Shown: positions 35,892 through 45,661, counted from the first letter of the stretch. The stretch: 64,000 bases of DNA from Azospirillum brasilense (GCF_001315015.1 NZ_CP012914.1:1980501-2044500); one strand, 5' to 3'. The notes: a model not told the origin generated them from the letters alone. Translations and numbers: made by a program.

Positions 35892-37904
35892 ATGTCCGCT
35901 GCTTCCGCCGCCACCCCGCCCGCCCCCATCACCACCATGGCGAACGCCATCCGCGCGCTGTCCATGGACGCGGTGGAGGCCGCGAAGTCCGGCCACCCCG
36001 GCATGCCGATGGGCATGGCCGACGTGGCCACGGTGCTGTTCACGCGCTTCCTGAAGTTCAACCCGAAGCAGCCGGCCTGGGCCGACCGCGACCGCTTCAT
36101 CCTGTCGGCCGGCCACGGCTCGATGCTGATCTACTCGCTGGGCTACCTGACCGGCTATGAGCGGATGACCATCGACGAGCTGAAGCGCTTCCGCCAGCTC
36201 GGCAGCCTGACGCCGGGCCACCCGGAGGTTGATCCGTCGCTCGGCATCGAGATGACCACCGGCCCGCTCGGCCAGGGCGTCTCCACCGCCGTCGGCTTCG
36301 CCCTGGCGGAGCGCATCACCAACGCCCGCTTCGGCGACGACCTGATCAACCACTTCACCTACGTCATCGCCTCGGACGGCGACCTGATGGAGGGCGTCAG
36401 CCACGAGGCCTGCTCGCTGGCCGGCCATCTCGGGCTGAACCGCCTGATCGTGCTGTGGGACGACAACCACATCTCCATCGACGGCTCGACCGACCTCAGC
36501 TTCACCGACGACACGCCGGCCCGCTTCCGCTCCTACGGCTGGAACACGGCGACCGTCGACGGCCACGATCCGGAAGCCGTCGCCAAGGCCATCGAGGCCG
36601 CGCAGACCTCCGACAAGCCGACGCTGATCGCCTGCCGCACCATCATCGGCAAGGGCGCCCCGAACAAGGCCAACACCCACGGCTGCCACGGCTCGCCGCT
36701 GGGCGCCGACGAGGTGGCCGCCACCCGTGAGAATCTCGGCTGGCCGCACGAGGCTTTCGTCGTCCCGCAGGACGTGCTGGACGCCTGGCGCGCCGCCGGC
36801 ACCCGCGCCGACGCCGCTTACGCCGACTGGGCGCAGCGCGTCGCGGCGATGGACCCCTCCGCCCGCAAGGCCTTCGAGGCGGCCATGGACCGCGGCGTTC
36901 CCGCCGGCCTGGACGAGCTGATCGCCGCCTTCAAGAAGAAGGTGTCGGAGGACAAGCCGAGCTGGGCGACCCGCGTCGCCTCGGGCAACGTTCTCGACAT
37001 CCTGGTCCCGGCGGTGCCGGAGATGATCGGCGGCTCCGCCGACCTGACCCCGTCGAACAACACCAAGGCGAAGAACACCGCCGACGTGGCGGGCCGCGGC
37101 CAGTTCAACGGCCGCTACGTCCGCTACGGCGTGCGCGAGCACGGCATGGCCACCGTCATGAACGGCATGGCGCTGCACGGCGGCGTCATTCCCTACGGCG
37201 GCACCTTCATGCAGTTCGCCGATTACTGCCGCCCGTCGATCCGTCTCGCCGCGCTGATGAAGCAGCGTTCGATCTTCGTGATGACCCACGACTCGATCGG
37301 CCTCGGCGAGGACGGTCCGACCCACCAGCCGGTGGAGCATCTGGCCGCCCTGCGCGCCATCCCGAACCTGCTGACCCTGCGCCCGGCCGATGCCGTGGAG
37401 ACCGCGGAGTGCTGGCAGATCGCGCTGGAGCGGGTCAACGGCCCGTCCGTCCTGGCGCTGACCCGCCAGAACGTGCCGACCCTGCGCACCGAGCATGCGG
37501 CGGAGAACCGCTCCGCCCGCGGCGGCTACGTGATCCTGGAGGCCGAGGGCGAGCGCAAGGTGACGCTGCTGGCCACCGGCTCGGAAGTCTCGCTGGCCGC
37601 CGAGGCCCGCAAGGCGCTCCAGGCCGAGGGCATCGGCGCCGCCGTGGTGTCGATCCCGAGCTTCGAGCTGTTCGAGGCGCAGGACGACGCCTACAAGGCT
37701 TCCGTTCTCGGCAGCGGCGTCCGCGTCGCGGTCGAGGCCGCCATCCGTCAGGGCTGGGACCGCTGGCTCGGCTATCCGGGCGCCACGGCCGTCGCCTTCG
37801 TCGGCATGAGCGGCTTCGGCGAATCGGCTCCCTATCAGGAACTCTACAAGCACTTCGGCATTACCGCCGAGGCCGTGGTCGCCGCGGCGAAGGCGCGCCT
37901 GTAA
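35892..37904 (+). CDS. tkt: transketolase
   Basis: 670 residues. Three domains. Thiamine diphosphate site in the first: [29 protein letters not shown], then [13 protein letters not shown] with the metal-binding Asp. The pyrimidine domain has [18 protein letters not shown] with the Glu that activates the cofactor, and [16 protein letters not shown]. It moves two-carbon units in the pentose phosphate pathway (and the Calvin cycle where present). It is followed by gap 144 bases later, in the same direction. Confidence 0.97.
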   Translation: MSAASAATPPAPITTMANAIRALSMDAVEAAKSGHPGMPMGMADVATVLFTRFLKFNPKQPAWADRDRFILSAGHGSMLIYSLGYLTGYERMTIDELKRFRQLGSLTPGHPEVDPSLGIEMTTGPLGQGVSTAVGFALAERITNARFGDDLINHFTYVIASDGDLMEGVSHEACSLAGHLGLNRLIVLWDDNHISIDGSTDLSFTDDTPARFRSYGWNTATVDGHDPEAVAKAIEAAQTSDKPTLIACRTIIGKGAPNKANTHGCHGSPLGADEVAATRENLGWPHEAFVVPQDVLDAWRAAGTRADAAYADWAQRVAAMDPSARKAFEAAMDRGVPAGLDELIAAFKKKVSEDKPSWATRVASGNVLDILVPAVPEMIGGSADLTPSNNTKAKNTADVAGRGQFNGRYVRYGVREHGMATVMNGMALHGGVIPYGGTFMQFADYCRPSIRLAALMKQRSIFVMTHDSIGLGEDGPTHQPVEHLAALRAIPNLLTLRPADAVETAECWQIALERVNGPSVLALTRQNVPTLRTEHAAENRSARGGYVILEAEGERKVTLLATGSEVSLAAEARKALQAEGIGAAVVSIPSFELFEAQDDAYKASVLGSGVRVAVEAAIRQGWDRWLGYPGATAVAFVGMSGFGESAPYQELYKHFGITAEAVVAAAKARL

Positions 37905-37940
37905 AAGAGCGAGCGTTCGCGGGATCGGGCTCCGGGCCGA

Positions 37941-37973
37941 TGGTCCGGGGCTGACAATTGCCGCCCCGGACCA
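37941..37973 (+). promoter_or_regulatory. strong hairpin between tkt and gap
   Basis: Perfect 11-base stem TGGTCCGGGGC/GCCCCGGACCA with an 11-base loop, without a T run. It may slow transcription, protect the tkt mRNA 3' end or set different levels of tkt and gap. Confidence 0.5.
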
Positions 37974-38048
37974 CACATCCGGGGCCGGGAGTTACCGCCC
38001 CAAGCCGGATGGTTCGGGGTCGGGGAATGCCAGACTGGAGGAAAAACA

Positions 38049-39056
38049 ATGGCTGTTCGGGTAGCGATCAACGGTTTTGGCCGTATCGGCCGTCTGGTTC
38101 TGCGGGCCATCTACGAGAGCGGCCGCAACGACGTTGAGGTCGTGGCGATCAACGACCTGGCCGACCTCAAGGCCAACGCCCACCTGCTGAAGTACGACAG
38201 CGTCCACGGCCGTTTCCCCGGCACCATCGAGACCCGTGACGGCGAGCTGATCGTCAACGGCCACTCGATCAAGGTCGTGCAGGAGCGTGACCCGGCCAAG
38301 CTGCCGTGGAAGGATCTGGGCATCCAGATCGCCATGGAATGCTCGGGCATCTTCACCAAGCGCGCCGACGCCGCCAAGCATCTGGAAGCGGGTGCGGAGA
38401 AGGTGCTGATCTCCGCCCCGGCCACCGACGAGGACATCACGGTGGTCTACGGCGTCAACCACGACCAGCTCAAGGCCGATCACCGCATCGTCTCGAACGC
38501 CTCGTGCACGACGAACTGCCTGGCCCCGGTGGCCTTCGTTCTGAACAACCTGATCGGCATCGAGAAGGGCTTCATGACGACGATCCACTCCTATACGGGG
38601 GATCAGCGCATCGTCGACACCAACCACAAGGACCTGCACCGCGCCCGCGCCGCGGCGCTCAACATGATCCCGACCTCGACCGGCGCCGCCAAGGCCGTGG
38701 GCAAGGTGCTGCCGGAACTGAAGGGCAAGCTGGACGGCACCGCCATGCGCGTGCCGACGCCCAACGTCTCGGTCGTCGACTTCAAGTTCACCGCCAAGCG
38801 CGCCACCTCGGTGGAGGAGATCACCAAGGCGATTTCCGAGGCCGCCAACGGCCCGCTCAAGGGCATCCTGGGCGCCTACACCGAGGATCTCGTCTCCACC
38901 GACTTCAACCACGACCCGCACAGCTCGATCTTCGCGCTGAACGAGACCAAGGTCATCGACGGCAACTTCGTCCGCATCATGACCTGGTACGACAACGAGT
39001 GGGGCTTCTCCAACCGCATGAGCGACACCGCCGTCGCCATGGCCAACGCCAAGTAA
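38049..39056 (+). CDS. gap: glyceraldehyde-3-phosphate dehydrogenase
   Basis: 335 residues. NAD-binding start VAINGFGRIGRLVLRA with Asp36 in INDLAD (favours NAD), the catalytic Cys153 in SNASCTTN, and WYDNEWGFSNRM at the end. It interconverts glyceraldehyde-3-phosphate and 1,3-bisphosphoglycerate. GGAGG sits before the ATG. A strong terminator follows, so gap ends the transcript; pgk, often next in alphaproteobacteria, is not here. Confidence 0.98.
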   Translation: MAVRVAINGFGRIGRLVLRAIYESGRNDVEVVAINDLADLKANAHLLKYDSVHGRFPGTIETRDGELIVNGHSIKVVQERDPAKLPWKDLGIQIAMECSGIFTKRADAAKHLEAGAEKVLISAPATDEDITVVYGVNHDQLKADHRIVSNASCTTNCLAPVAFVLNNLIGIEKGFMTTIHSYTGDQRIVDTNHKDLHRARAAALNMIPTSTGAAKAVGKVLPELKGKLDGTAMRVPTPNVSVVDFKFTAKRATSVEEITKAISEAANGPLKGILGAYTEDLVSTDFNHDPHSSIFALNETKVIDGNFVRIMTWYDNEWGFSNRMSDTAVAMANAK

Positions 39057-39081
39057 GCCGTCCGCGGCTTGCTGCAAAGAG

Positions 39082-39111
39082 AAAGGGCGCCCTGAACGGG
39101 GCGCCCTTTTT
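39082..39111 (+). terminator. intrinsic terminator after gap
   Basis: Perfect 11-base stem AAAGGGCGCCC/GGGCGCCCTTT (39082-39092 and 39099-39109) with a 6-base loop and a T run to 39111. Confidence 0.93.
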
Positions 39112-39142
39112 CATGAGCAGATTGTTGCGACAGCGGCCGCGG

Positions 39143-39487
39143 TCACCCTGCCTTGACGGCGTTGATTCCCGTGGCCTGTGTCAACTGGTCGGCGACCCAG
39201 GCGGCGACGCTCTTCCCTTCGCGTTCCGCACAGGTGGCGATGGCGCGGTGGAGCATCGGGTTGACGCGGATGGCGAGCTTGCCGGAATAGGGCTGTTCGG
39301 TGTTGCCCGCCATGTCGCAGGCCATCGCCAGATAATCGTCCACGGCCTCGCGGAAGGCCCGGCGCAGTTCATCGACCGAGCGGCCGGTGAAGGTGATGCC
39401 GTCGCGCGTGTTGATGACGGCGCCGACGAAGATGCCGGCATCGTCGTCGAAATCGATTTGGGCCTTATAGCCCTTATAGTCCATCAT
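39143..39487 (-). CDS. HicB-family antitoxin-like protein, without HicA
   Basis: 114 residues. The N-terminal HicB domain (MDYKGYKAQIDFDDDAGIFV, then TGRSVDELRRAFREAVDDYL) is a degraded RNase-H-like fold, and the C-terminal part has a ribbon-helix-helix look (LAIRVNPMLHRAIATCAERE). In HicAB systems HicB blocks the mRNA-cutting toxin HicA. No hicA-like frame lies on either side, so this is a solitary regulator or a remnant. It is opposite in direction to its neighbours. Confidence 0.85.
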   Translation of the reverse strand: MMDYKGYKAQIDFDDDAGIFVGAVINTRDGITFTGRSVDELRRAFREAVDDYLAMACDMAGNTEQPYSGKLAIRVNPMLHRAIATCAEREGKSVAAWVADQLTQATGINAVKAG

Positions 39488-39605
39488 CGGCGGCGACCCC
39501 AGGGATGCGTGGGGTGGAAGGATAGCCTCGCCTCCGCCCCCATGGTTTGACCTGCCTCAATTCCCGAAATGGGGATGGGGAAATGCCCACTCGGATTTTC
39601 CCGTC

Positions 39606-40049
39606 ATGACCGCCGTGCCCGCGCATAACCGCCCCATCCGCATCCACAGCCTGACCGACGCCGACGCCGCCTGCGCCGCGGCGGCGGAACTCGGAATTCC
39701 CCTTCTGCTGGTCAGCGCGCCCGGTGCGGCGGCCTCCGCCGGGGCTGGCTGGTTTCGCGAGGTCGCCGCCCGCGCCGCTGCCCGGCACCCGTCGGTTGCG
39801 ATGACGGCGGTGCTCGACTGCGCCGACCGGCCCGGCGATGCCCTGGGCGCGCTGTCCGCCGGGATCGGAGCGATTCTGTTCACCGGGCGGCTGGACGTCG
39901 CGGAACGGCTGGCCGACATCGCCGCGCAACGCGGCGCCCGCCTGCTGACGGCGCTTCCCGAGGCCCTCGACCTGCGCGGCGTTCGCGATCCCCGGCGCGC
40001 CTGCCGGAATTGGCTGAGCGGGCGAGACGAAGGCCATGTCACGGAATAG
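39606..40049 (+). CDS. uncharacterised alpha/beta protein
   Basis: 147 residues, Ala-rich, with alternating strands and helices (IPLLLVSAPGAAASAGAGWF, then IGAILFTGRLDVAERLADIA). It has no signal peptide or catalytic motif that I know. It could be a fragment-like Rossmann or TIM-barrel domain. It is in the interval between gap and fba and may be carried in the same direction as fba. Confidence 0.6.
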   Translation: MTAVPAHNRPIRIHSLTDADAACAAAAELGIPLLLVSAPGAAASAGAGWFREVAARAAARHPSVAMTAVLDCADRPGDALGALSAGIGAILFTGRLDVAERLADIAAQRGARLLTALPEALDLRGVRDPRRACRNWLSGRDEGHVTE

Positions 40050-40136
40050 TCTCAAGGCGATACCGCTTTTTCCCCAAATCCGCACGATCAAAAGTGGTGT
40101 ATGGTGATTTCATCATCACGATGCGGTACCACCCCC

Positions 40137-40382
40137 ATGACCACGACCACGCCTTTGCGGCCCCAGGCGGATGCCACACCGCTGAAGGGTGAGGAACCGG
40201 CCCTGCTTCATCCGGAGAGGCCGGACGGGCTGCCGCGCGGCTCGCGCTTTCCCGCGCCGCAGGTGGAGAAGATCCGCGGCGCCCGCCTGCTCGTCGTCTG
40301 GGCCGGCTTGGCTGCCGGAGCCTGGGCCGTGGCGGTGGGTGCGGGCTACGGCCTCTACGTCATCGTCCAGTCCGTGCTCTGA
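40137..40382 (+). CDS. small single-pass membrane protein, unknown
   Basis: 81 residues from the ATG at 40137. The first 48 residues are polar and Pro-rich. The C-terminal 32 form one membrane helix (ARLLVVWAGLAAGAWAVAVG and onward). No family is recognised. The ribosome site is weak. It lies 180 bases before fba on the same strand. Confidence 0.5.
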   Translation: MTTTTPLRPQADATPLKGEEPALLHPERPDGLPRGSRFPAPQVEKIRGARLLVVWAGLAAGAWAVAVGAGYGLYVIVQSVL

Positions 40383-40562
40383 CAACAAAAGGCTGTTGCG
40401 CGACGTTCGCCCCGCCTTTCGGAGAAGTCCGAATCCGCCCTCTCGGATAGGCCCTTTTGGCGCCGCGGGAGGCCGCGTTACACCCCTGCCGACGTTGCAA
40501 AGAGTCCCGCGCTAGGCTATGAGGGCCGCATTTCCGACAGAAACCCCAAGGGGAAGAGCCAG

Positions 40563-41492
40563 ATGAAGCTCACTCGTCGTGTTAAGGAAATTCTTGCGAA
40601 CTACGAAAGCGACACCCCGGGCGTCAAGGCCAACCTTGCCCGCATTCTGATGGAAGGCAAGCTGGGCGGCACCGGCAAGCTGGTGATCCTCCCCGTCGAC
40701 CAGGGTTTCGAGCACGGCCCGGCGCGCAGCTTTGCGCCGAACGAGCCGGGCTACGACCCGCATTACCATTACCAGCTCGCCATCGACGCCGGCTGCAACG
40801 CCTACGCTGCCCCGCTGGGCTCGCTGGAGGCCGGTGCCTCGACCTTCGCCGGCTCGATCCCGCTGATCCTCAAGATGAACAGCGCCAACAGCCTGTCGCG
40901 CCAGAAGGAGGACGCCGACCAGGCGGTGACCGCCTCGGTGCAGGACGCGCTGCGCCTCGGCTGCTCGGCCATCGGCTTCACGATCTACCCCGGCTCGGAC
41001 GCCATGTACGACCAGTACGAGGAGATCCGCGAGCTGTCGAAGGAGGCCAAGTCGGTCGGCCTGCCCACCGTCCTGTGGTCCTACCCGCGCGGCGGCACGA
41101 TCTCCAAGGACGGTGAACTGGCCATCGACGTGATCGGCTACGCCGCCCACATGGCCGCCCTGCTCGGCGCCCACATCATCAAGGTGAAGCTGCCGTCGGC
41201 CCATCTGGAGCAGGCGGAGGCCAAGAAGGTCTACGAGTCCAAGAACATCCCGATCGCCACCCAGGCCGACCGCGTCCGCCACATCATGCAGTGCGCCTTC
41301 AACGGCCGCCGCATTGTGGTCTTCTCGGGCGGCGCCACCAAGGGCGAGGACGCGGTGTTCGAGGACGCCCGCGCGATCCGCGACGGCGGCGGCAACGGCT
41401 CGATCATCGGCCGCAACGCCTTCCAGCGCCCGCGGGAGGATGCCCTCAAGCTGCTCGACCGGATCATGAAGATCTACCAGGGCAAAGAGTAA
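40563..41492 (+). CDS. class I fructose-bisphosphate aldolase
   Basis: 309 residues. DhnA/FbaB-type class I enzyme: LVILPVDQGFEHGPARSF near the start, the lysine of IIKVKLP as the likely Schiff-base residue, and VVFSGGATKGEDA at the phosphate site. It splits fructose-1,6-bisphosphate without metal. This is the archaeal-type class I fold, not the class II enzyme common in alphaproteobacteria. thiE follows 12 bases later. Confidence 0.93.
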   Translation: MKLTRRVKEILANYESDTPGVKANLARILMEGKLGGTGKLVILPVDQGFEHGPARSFAPNEPGYDPHYHYQLAIDAGCNAYAAPLGSLEAGASTFAGSIPLILKMNSANSLSRQKEDADQAVTASVQDALRLGCSAIGFTIYPGSDAMYDQYEEIRELSKEAKSVGLPTVLWSYPRGGTISKDGELAIDVIGYAAHMAALLGAHIIKVKLPSAHLEQAEAKKVYESKNIPIATQADRVRHIMQCAFNGRRIVVFSGGATKGEDAVFEDARAIRDGGGNGSIIGRNAFQRPREDALKLLDRIMKIYQGKE

Positions 41493-41504
41493 GGATCGCC
41501 TCGG

Positions 41505-42143
41505 GTGACCGAAACCGCCTGTCGGCTCTACCTCGTGACGCCGCCGGTCCTGGAACCGGCGGCGTTCGCGCCGAAACTGACCGAAGCGCTGGACGCGGGC
41601 GATGTCGCCTGCGTCCAGTTGCGTTTGAAGGACTGCTCCGACGACGCCGTGCGCCGGGCCTGCGACGCCCTGCGCCCGATCGCCCAGGACCGCGGTGTGG
41701 CCTTCATCCTGAACGACCATCCCGAACTGGCCCGCGAGACCGGCTGCGACGGCGTGCATGTGGGGCAGAAGGACACGCCCTACGCCCAGGCGCGGCGGAT
41801 CGTCGGCAAGGACGCCATCGTCGGCGTGACCTGCCACGACAGCCGCCATCTCGCCATGGAGGCCGGCGAGGCCGGGGCCGATTACGTTGCCTTCGGCGCC
41901 TTCTTCCCCACCACCACCAAAGAGGCCGCCTTCAAGGCGGAGCCGGAACTGCTCCGGTGGTGGTCGGAGTTGATGGAGGTCCCCTGCGTTGCCATCGGCG
42001 GCATCACCCAGGAGAATTGCGGGCCGCTGGTGAGCGCCGGGGCCGATTTCCTGGCCGTGGTCGGCGCCGTGTGGAACCATCCCGATGGGCCGGGCGCCGC
42101 CGTGAGGGCGTTCAACGCCGCCATCGCCGCGGCCGAAGGGTGA
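41505..42143 (+). CDS. thiE: thiamine phosphate synthase
   Basis: 212 residues from a GTG at 41505. TIM barrel with [46 protein letters not shown] and [15 protein letters not shown]. It joins hydroxymethylpyrimidine diphosphate and the thiazole phosphate. It is coupled to fba; both tkt and thiE touch thiamine, but a regulatory link is not seen and no TPP riboswitch is present. Confidence 0.92.
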   Translation: MTETACRLYLVTPPVLEPAAFAPKLTEALDAGDVACVQLRLKDCSDDAVRRACDALRPIAQDRGVAFILNDHPELARETGCDGVHVGQKDTPYAQARRIVGKDAIVGVTCHDSRHLAMEAGEAGADYVAFGAFFPTTTKEAAFKAEPELLRWWSELMEVPCVAIGGITQENCGPLVSAGADFLAVVGAVWNHPDGPGAAVRAFNAAIAAAEG

Positions 42144-42162
42144 CGAAGGCCGCCGCCGCATC

Positions 42163-42969
42163 ATGGACCTCCTTTCCATCGAGACGCTGACCGCGCTGTT
42201 CGCGGTCGGCCTTGTCGCGGGCTTCGTCGACGCCATTGCCGGGGGCGGCGGGCTTCTCACCCTCCCCGCCCTGCTCTGGGCCGGCCTGTCGCCCGCGCAG
42301 GCGCTGGCGACGAACAAGCTGCAATCCAGCTTCGGCTCCCTCTCCGCCGCGGTGAAGTTCACCCGTGGCGGCGAGGTGAAGCCGCGCGACATGGCGGTGA
42401 TGATCGCCTGCACCTTTTCCGGCTCCGCGGCGGGCGCCATCATCGTCCAGATGATCGATCCGGGATTCCTGCGCAACGTCATCCCGGTGCTGCTGATCGG
42501 CATCGCCATCTGGCTGCTCGTCTCCCCGAAGGCCGGCGAGATCGACGCGCAGCAACGCATCGGGGAGCGTGGCTTCGCCCTGCTCGCCGGGACGGGGATC
42601 GGCTTCTACGACGGCTTCTTCGGACCGGGCACCGGCACCTTCTTCGCCATCGCCTTCGTCTCGCTGCTCGGCTTCAACCTGCGCAAGGCGACCGCCCACA
42701 CGAAGGTGCTGAACTTCACCAGCAACATCGCCGCCCTCCTCTTCTTCCTGGCCGGTGGTCAGATCGCCTGGGTGGCCGGGCTGCTGATGGGGGTGGGCCA
42801 GATGATCGGCGCGCAGATCGGCGCGCACATGGTCATCCGCAACGGCGCCGCCATCGTGCGGCCCATGCTCGTCGTCGCCTCCATCGCCATCACGGCGAAG
42901 CTGATCTGGACCGACGCCCAGGGGGTGATCGGCGCGGGCATGGCCATGGTGGCCGGCTGGCTGGGCTGA
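42163..42969 (+). CDS. TSUP-family (TauE/SafE) transporter
   Basis: 268 residues with about eight membrane helices. The first repeat has FVDAIAGGGGLLTLPALLWA and the second GFYDGFFGPGTGTFFAIAF, the paired glycine-rich motifs of TSUP proteins. Members move sulfite, sulfonates or other organic anions; the substrate here is unknown. It begins 19 bases after thiE. Confidence 0.92.
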   Translation: MDLLSIETLTALFAVGLVAGFVDAIAGGGGLLTLPALLWAGLSPAQALATNKLQSSFGSLSAAVKFTRGGEVKPRDMAVMIACTFSGSAAGAIIVQMIDPGFLRNVIPVLLIGIAIWLLVSPKAGEIDAQQRIGERGFALLAGTGIGFYDGFFGPGTGTFFAIAFVSLLGFNLRKATAHTKVLNFTSNIAALLFFLAGGQIAWVAGLLMGVGQMIGAQIGAHMVIRNGAAIVRPMLVVASIAITAKLIWTDAQGVIGAGMAMVAGWLG

Positions 42970-43092
42970 GCGTCCCCAACATCCCGATTTTCACACCCGC
43001 GGCGAATCGACCATAGCGGGCATTCCCCTCCCCCATGCACACCCGCGGGCGCATACTTTGTTGGTCCAACATTTTTTCAGCGGCACCACTTT

Positions 43093-43102
43093 ACGTTAAC
43101 GT
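43093..43102. promoter_or_regulatory. possible operator, ACGTTAACGT palindrome
   Basis: A perfect 10-base palindrome in an AT-rich 90-base stretch, 47 bases before the FadL-like start. Such a site fits a TetR- or MarR-type repressor of fatty-acid or aromatic uptake, but no repressor gene is nearby. Confidence 0.3.
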
Positions 43103-43148
43103 CAATCTGTGTATCATTGCGTCAAATAACGAAATTGGGGAGAAACGC

Positions 43149-44495
43149 ATGTCCAATTGGTCTCTGAAGGGGAATCTGCTTGCCGCTGCCGCCGTTGTCG
43201 CCATCGCGGTCCCGCTGCCGGCCGGCGCCGCCGGCTATCTGCTGAAGGAGCAGAGCGCCTCGGGCCAGGGCACTTCCTTCGCGGGCGCCACCGCCAACGG
43301 CATGGGCGACGCAACCGGCCTGTTCTTCAACCCCGCGGCCCTGGGGACCATCGAGGGGAATCAGGCGGTCGGCGTGCTGAGCGGCGTGTTCCCGACCTCG
43401 AAGACCAGCAACGCCCGCGGCACCCGCGCCACGCGGCTGGGCGGCAGCACCATCCAGGGCACCTCCGACCCCGGCGACATCGGCATGGACGCGGTGATTC
43501 CGTCCGGCTACATGGCCTACACCGTGTCGCCGGATGTGAAGCTGGGACTCGCCATCACCGCCCCCTGGGGCCTGTCCACCGACTATCCGGAAAGCTGGAC
43601 CGGCCGTTACCACGGCATCCATTCCAGCCTGCTGACGATCAACATCTCCCCGACCGTGTCCTATCGGCTGATGCCGGACCTGACCATCGCCGGCGGTCTG
43701 CAATTCCAGTACGCCAAGGCGCGGCTCAGCCAGGCCGTGGATTTCGGCTCCATCCTGGCAGCCACCGGGGTTCCGATCGCGCCGGGCTCGCGCGACGGTG
43801 TGGGCGAGGTCAAGGGCGACGACTGGGGCGTCGGCGTCACCGCCGGCATGCTGTACGAGCCGGCCAAGGGCACCCGCTTCGGCGTCTCCTACCGCTCCTC
43901 CGTCTCCCACGAGCTGGACGGCGATTCGAAGTTCGAGGGCGTCCCCGCCGTGCCGGCGCTCCAGGCCAGCTTCGCCAATTCGCCGGTGCGGGCGAAGGTC
44001 GCCACGCCGGACATCATCTCCTTCGGCGCCTATCACGAGCTGACCAGCTCCTTCGCCGTGATGGCCGACGCTCAATGGACCAACTGGTCGCGCTTCAAGG
44101 AATTGCGCATCCGCTACCGCAACCCGCTGCGCACCGACACGGTGACCGACGAGAATTGGGACGATTCCTGGTTCTTCGCGCTGGGCGCCGCCTACAAATG
44201 GAACGAGAAGCTGACCCTGCGCTTCGGCGTGGCCTATGACCAGACCCCGGTCAGCGACCAGTACCGCACGCCGCGCATTCCGGACGAGGACCGTTACTGG
44301 GTGTCGATCGGCGCCGGCTACCAGGTCACCGACAACATCCGGACCGACATCGGCTACAGCCACATCTTCGCCAACAAGGCCAAGATCGACCTGCGCGACA
44401 ATCTGACGGGCAGCGACGCCTTTCGCGGCAACCTGTCCGCCGACTACAAGGCCCATGTGGACGTGATCGCGCTCCAGACCAAGATCACCTTCTGA
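43149..44495 (+). CDS. OmpP1/FadL/TodX-family outer membrane transporter
   Basis: 448 residues from the ATG at 43149, with GGGGAGAAA before it. Signal peptide to about residue 31 (PAGAAGYLLKEQSASGQG marks the mature hatch start). GDATGLFFNPAALGTIEGNQ is the FadL-family plug, then a 14-strand barrel with many aromatic girdles, ending in KITF with a terminal Phe. Members carry long-chain fatty acids or hydrophobic aromatics through the outer membrane. The ligand is not determined. A strong hairpin follows. Confidence 0.92.
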   Translation: MSNWSLKGNLLAAAAVVAIAVPLPAGAAGYLLKEQSASGQGTSFAGATANGMGDATGLFFNPAALGTIEGNQAVGVLSGVFPTSKTSNARGTRATRLGGSTIQGTSDPGDIGMDAVIPSGYMAYTVSPDVKLGLAITAPWGLSTDYPESWTGRYHGIHSSLLTINISPTVSYRLMPDLTIAGGLQFQYAKARLSQAVDFGSILAATGVPIAPGSRDGVGEVKGDDWGVGVTAGMLYEPAKGTRFGVSYRSSVSHELDGDSKFEGVPAVPALQASFANSPVRAKVATPDIISFGAYHELTSSFAVMADAQWTNWSRFKELRIRYRNPLRTDTVTDENWDDSWFFALGAAYKWNEKLTLRFGVAYDQTPVSDQYRTPRIPDEDRYWVSIGAGYQVTDNIRTDIGYSHIFANKAKIDLRDNLTGSDAFRGNLSADYKAHVDVIALQTKITF

Positions 44496-44505
44496 TCCGC
44501 AACCC

Positions 44506-44540
44506 GGTGGAGCGCGCGGGCGCCGCCCGTTCGCTCCACC
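44506..44540 (+). terminator. hairpin after the fadL-like gene
   Basis: Perfect 9-base stem GGTGGAGCG/CGCTCCACC with a GC-rich inner part. No long T run follows, so it is a weak intrinsic terminator or an RNA-stabilising hairpin. Confidence 0.4.
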
Positions 44541-44619
44541 GTCCCCGCCTCTTGTCCATCGCCGCGTCCGTGCTAGGCTTTTCCCCCAATCAAGAACCCG
44601 TCCCGGGAGAGGAATCCGC

Positions 44620-45615
44620 ATGGCCGACACCTTCACCGCCTTCGTCATCGAGGACGCCGACGGCAAGCCCAAGGGGGGCTTCAAGCCGCTGAGCCTGAGC
44701 GACCTGCCCGACCACGACGTGCTGGTCGAGGTCGCCTATTCCACCCTGAACTACAAGGACGGCCTCGCCGTCTCCGGCAAGGGCCGGATCGCCCGCAAGC
44801 TTCCGATGGTCGCCGGCATCGACCTCGCCGGAACGGTCGTGGAGTCGCGCTCCGCCGACTGGAAGGCCGGGGACAAGGTGATCGTCAACGGCTGGGGCCT
44901 GTCGGAAACCCAGTGGGGCGGCTACAGCCGGTTCCAGCGCGTGAAGCCGGAATGGCTGACCCGCCTGCCCGACGTCTTCTCAGCAGAGGAGGCGATGGGC
45001 ATCGGCACCGCCGGCTATACCGCGGCGCTCTGCGTCGACGCACTGGAGGATTGGGGCGCGATCCAGCCCGGCGGCAAGGAGGTTCTGGTCACCGGAGCGG
45101 CCGGCGGCGTCGGCTCCGTCGCAGTGGCCTTGCTCGCCAAGGCCGGCTATCCGGTCACCGCCTCCACCGGACGGCCCGAGACCCACGAGTATCTGTCCGG
45201 CCTGGGCGCCACCGGCTTCATCGACCGCGCCGCCCTTCAGGAGAAGGGTCCGCCCCTGCAGAAAGAGCGCTGGGCCGGCGGCGTCGATTCCGTGGGCGGC
45301 ATCACGCTGGTCAACGCCCTGTCGCAGACCGTCTGGGGCGGCGCCATCGCCGCCTGCGGGCTGGCGGGCAGCGCCGACCTGCCCGGAACGGTGCTGCCGC
45401 ACATCCTGCGCAGCGTCACGCTGATCGGCGTCGATTCGGTCGCCGCCCCGGCGGCGCGACGCGAGCGCGCCTGGGCCCGGCTTGCCCGCGACCTCGACAA
45501 GGACCACCTGAAGACGATGTACACGGTGGAGCCGATGTCGAAGCTGCCGGAACTGGCCGGCCAGATCCTCGCCGGTCGGGTGCGCGGCCGCGTGGTGATC
45601 GACGTCACCGCCTGA
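44620..45615 (+). CDS. acrylyl-CoA reductase (AcuI/YhdH) family oxidoreductase
   Basis: 331 residues, medium-chain dehydrogenase without zinc sites. Motifs: STLNYKDGLAVSGKGRIARK, AGIDLAGTVVES, GWGLSETQWGGYSR, the NADP site VTGAAGGVGSVAVALLAKAG and STGRPETHEYL. AcuI reduces acryloyl-CoA to propionyl-CoA in DMSP and 3-hydroxypropionate pathways. Many relatives have general roles. It is on the same strand as the porin, 124 bases after it. Confidence 0.93.
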   Translation: MADTFTAFVIEDADGKPKGGFKPLSLSDLPDHDVLVEVAYSTLNYKDGLAVSGKGRIARKLPMVAGIDLAGTVVESRSADWKAGDKVIVNGWGLSETQWGGYSRFQRVKPEWLTRLPDVFSAEEAMGIGTAGYTAALCVDALEDWGAIQPGGKEVLVTGAAGGVGSVAVALLAKAGYPVTASTGRPETHEYLSGLGATGFIDRAALQEKGPPLQKERWAGGVDSVGGITLVNALSQTVWGGAIAACGLAGSADLPGTVLPHILRSVTLIGVDSVAAPAARRERAWARLARDLDKDHLKTMYTVEPMSKLPELAGQILAGRVRGRVVIDVTA

Positions 45616-45625
45616 CGATGGTGCC

Positions 45626-45661
45626 GCCGGTGGCGGGTGGGGTCAGGCCCCCGCCACCGGC
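45626..45661. terminator. shared hairpin between two convergent genes
   Basis: Perfect 12-base stem GCCGGTGGCGGG/CCCGCCACCGGC (45626-45637 and 45650-45661). It begins just after the AcuI-like stop and runs into the last codons of epmA, so it may stop or slow transcription both ways. There is no T run. Confidence 0.4.

Noticed and set aside
41400..41520. Possible TPP riboswitch before thiE
   Set aside because: Only 12 bases separate fba and thiE and none of the conserved TPP aptamer blocks are seen.
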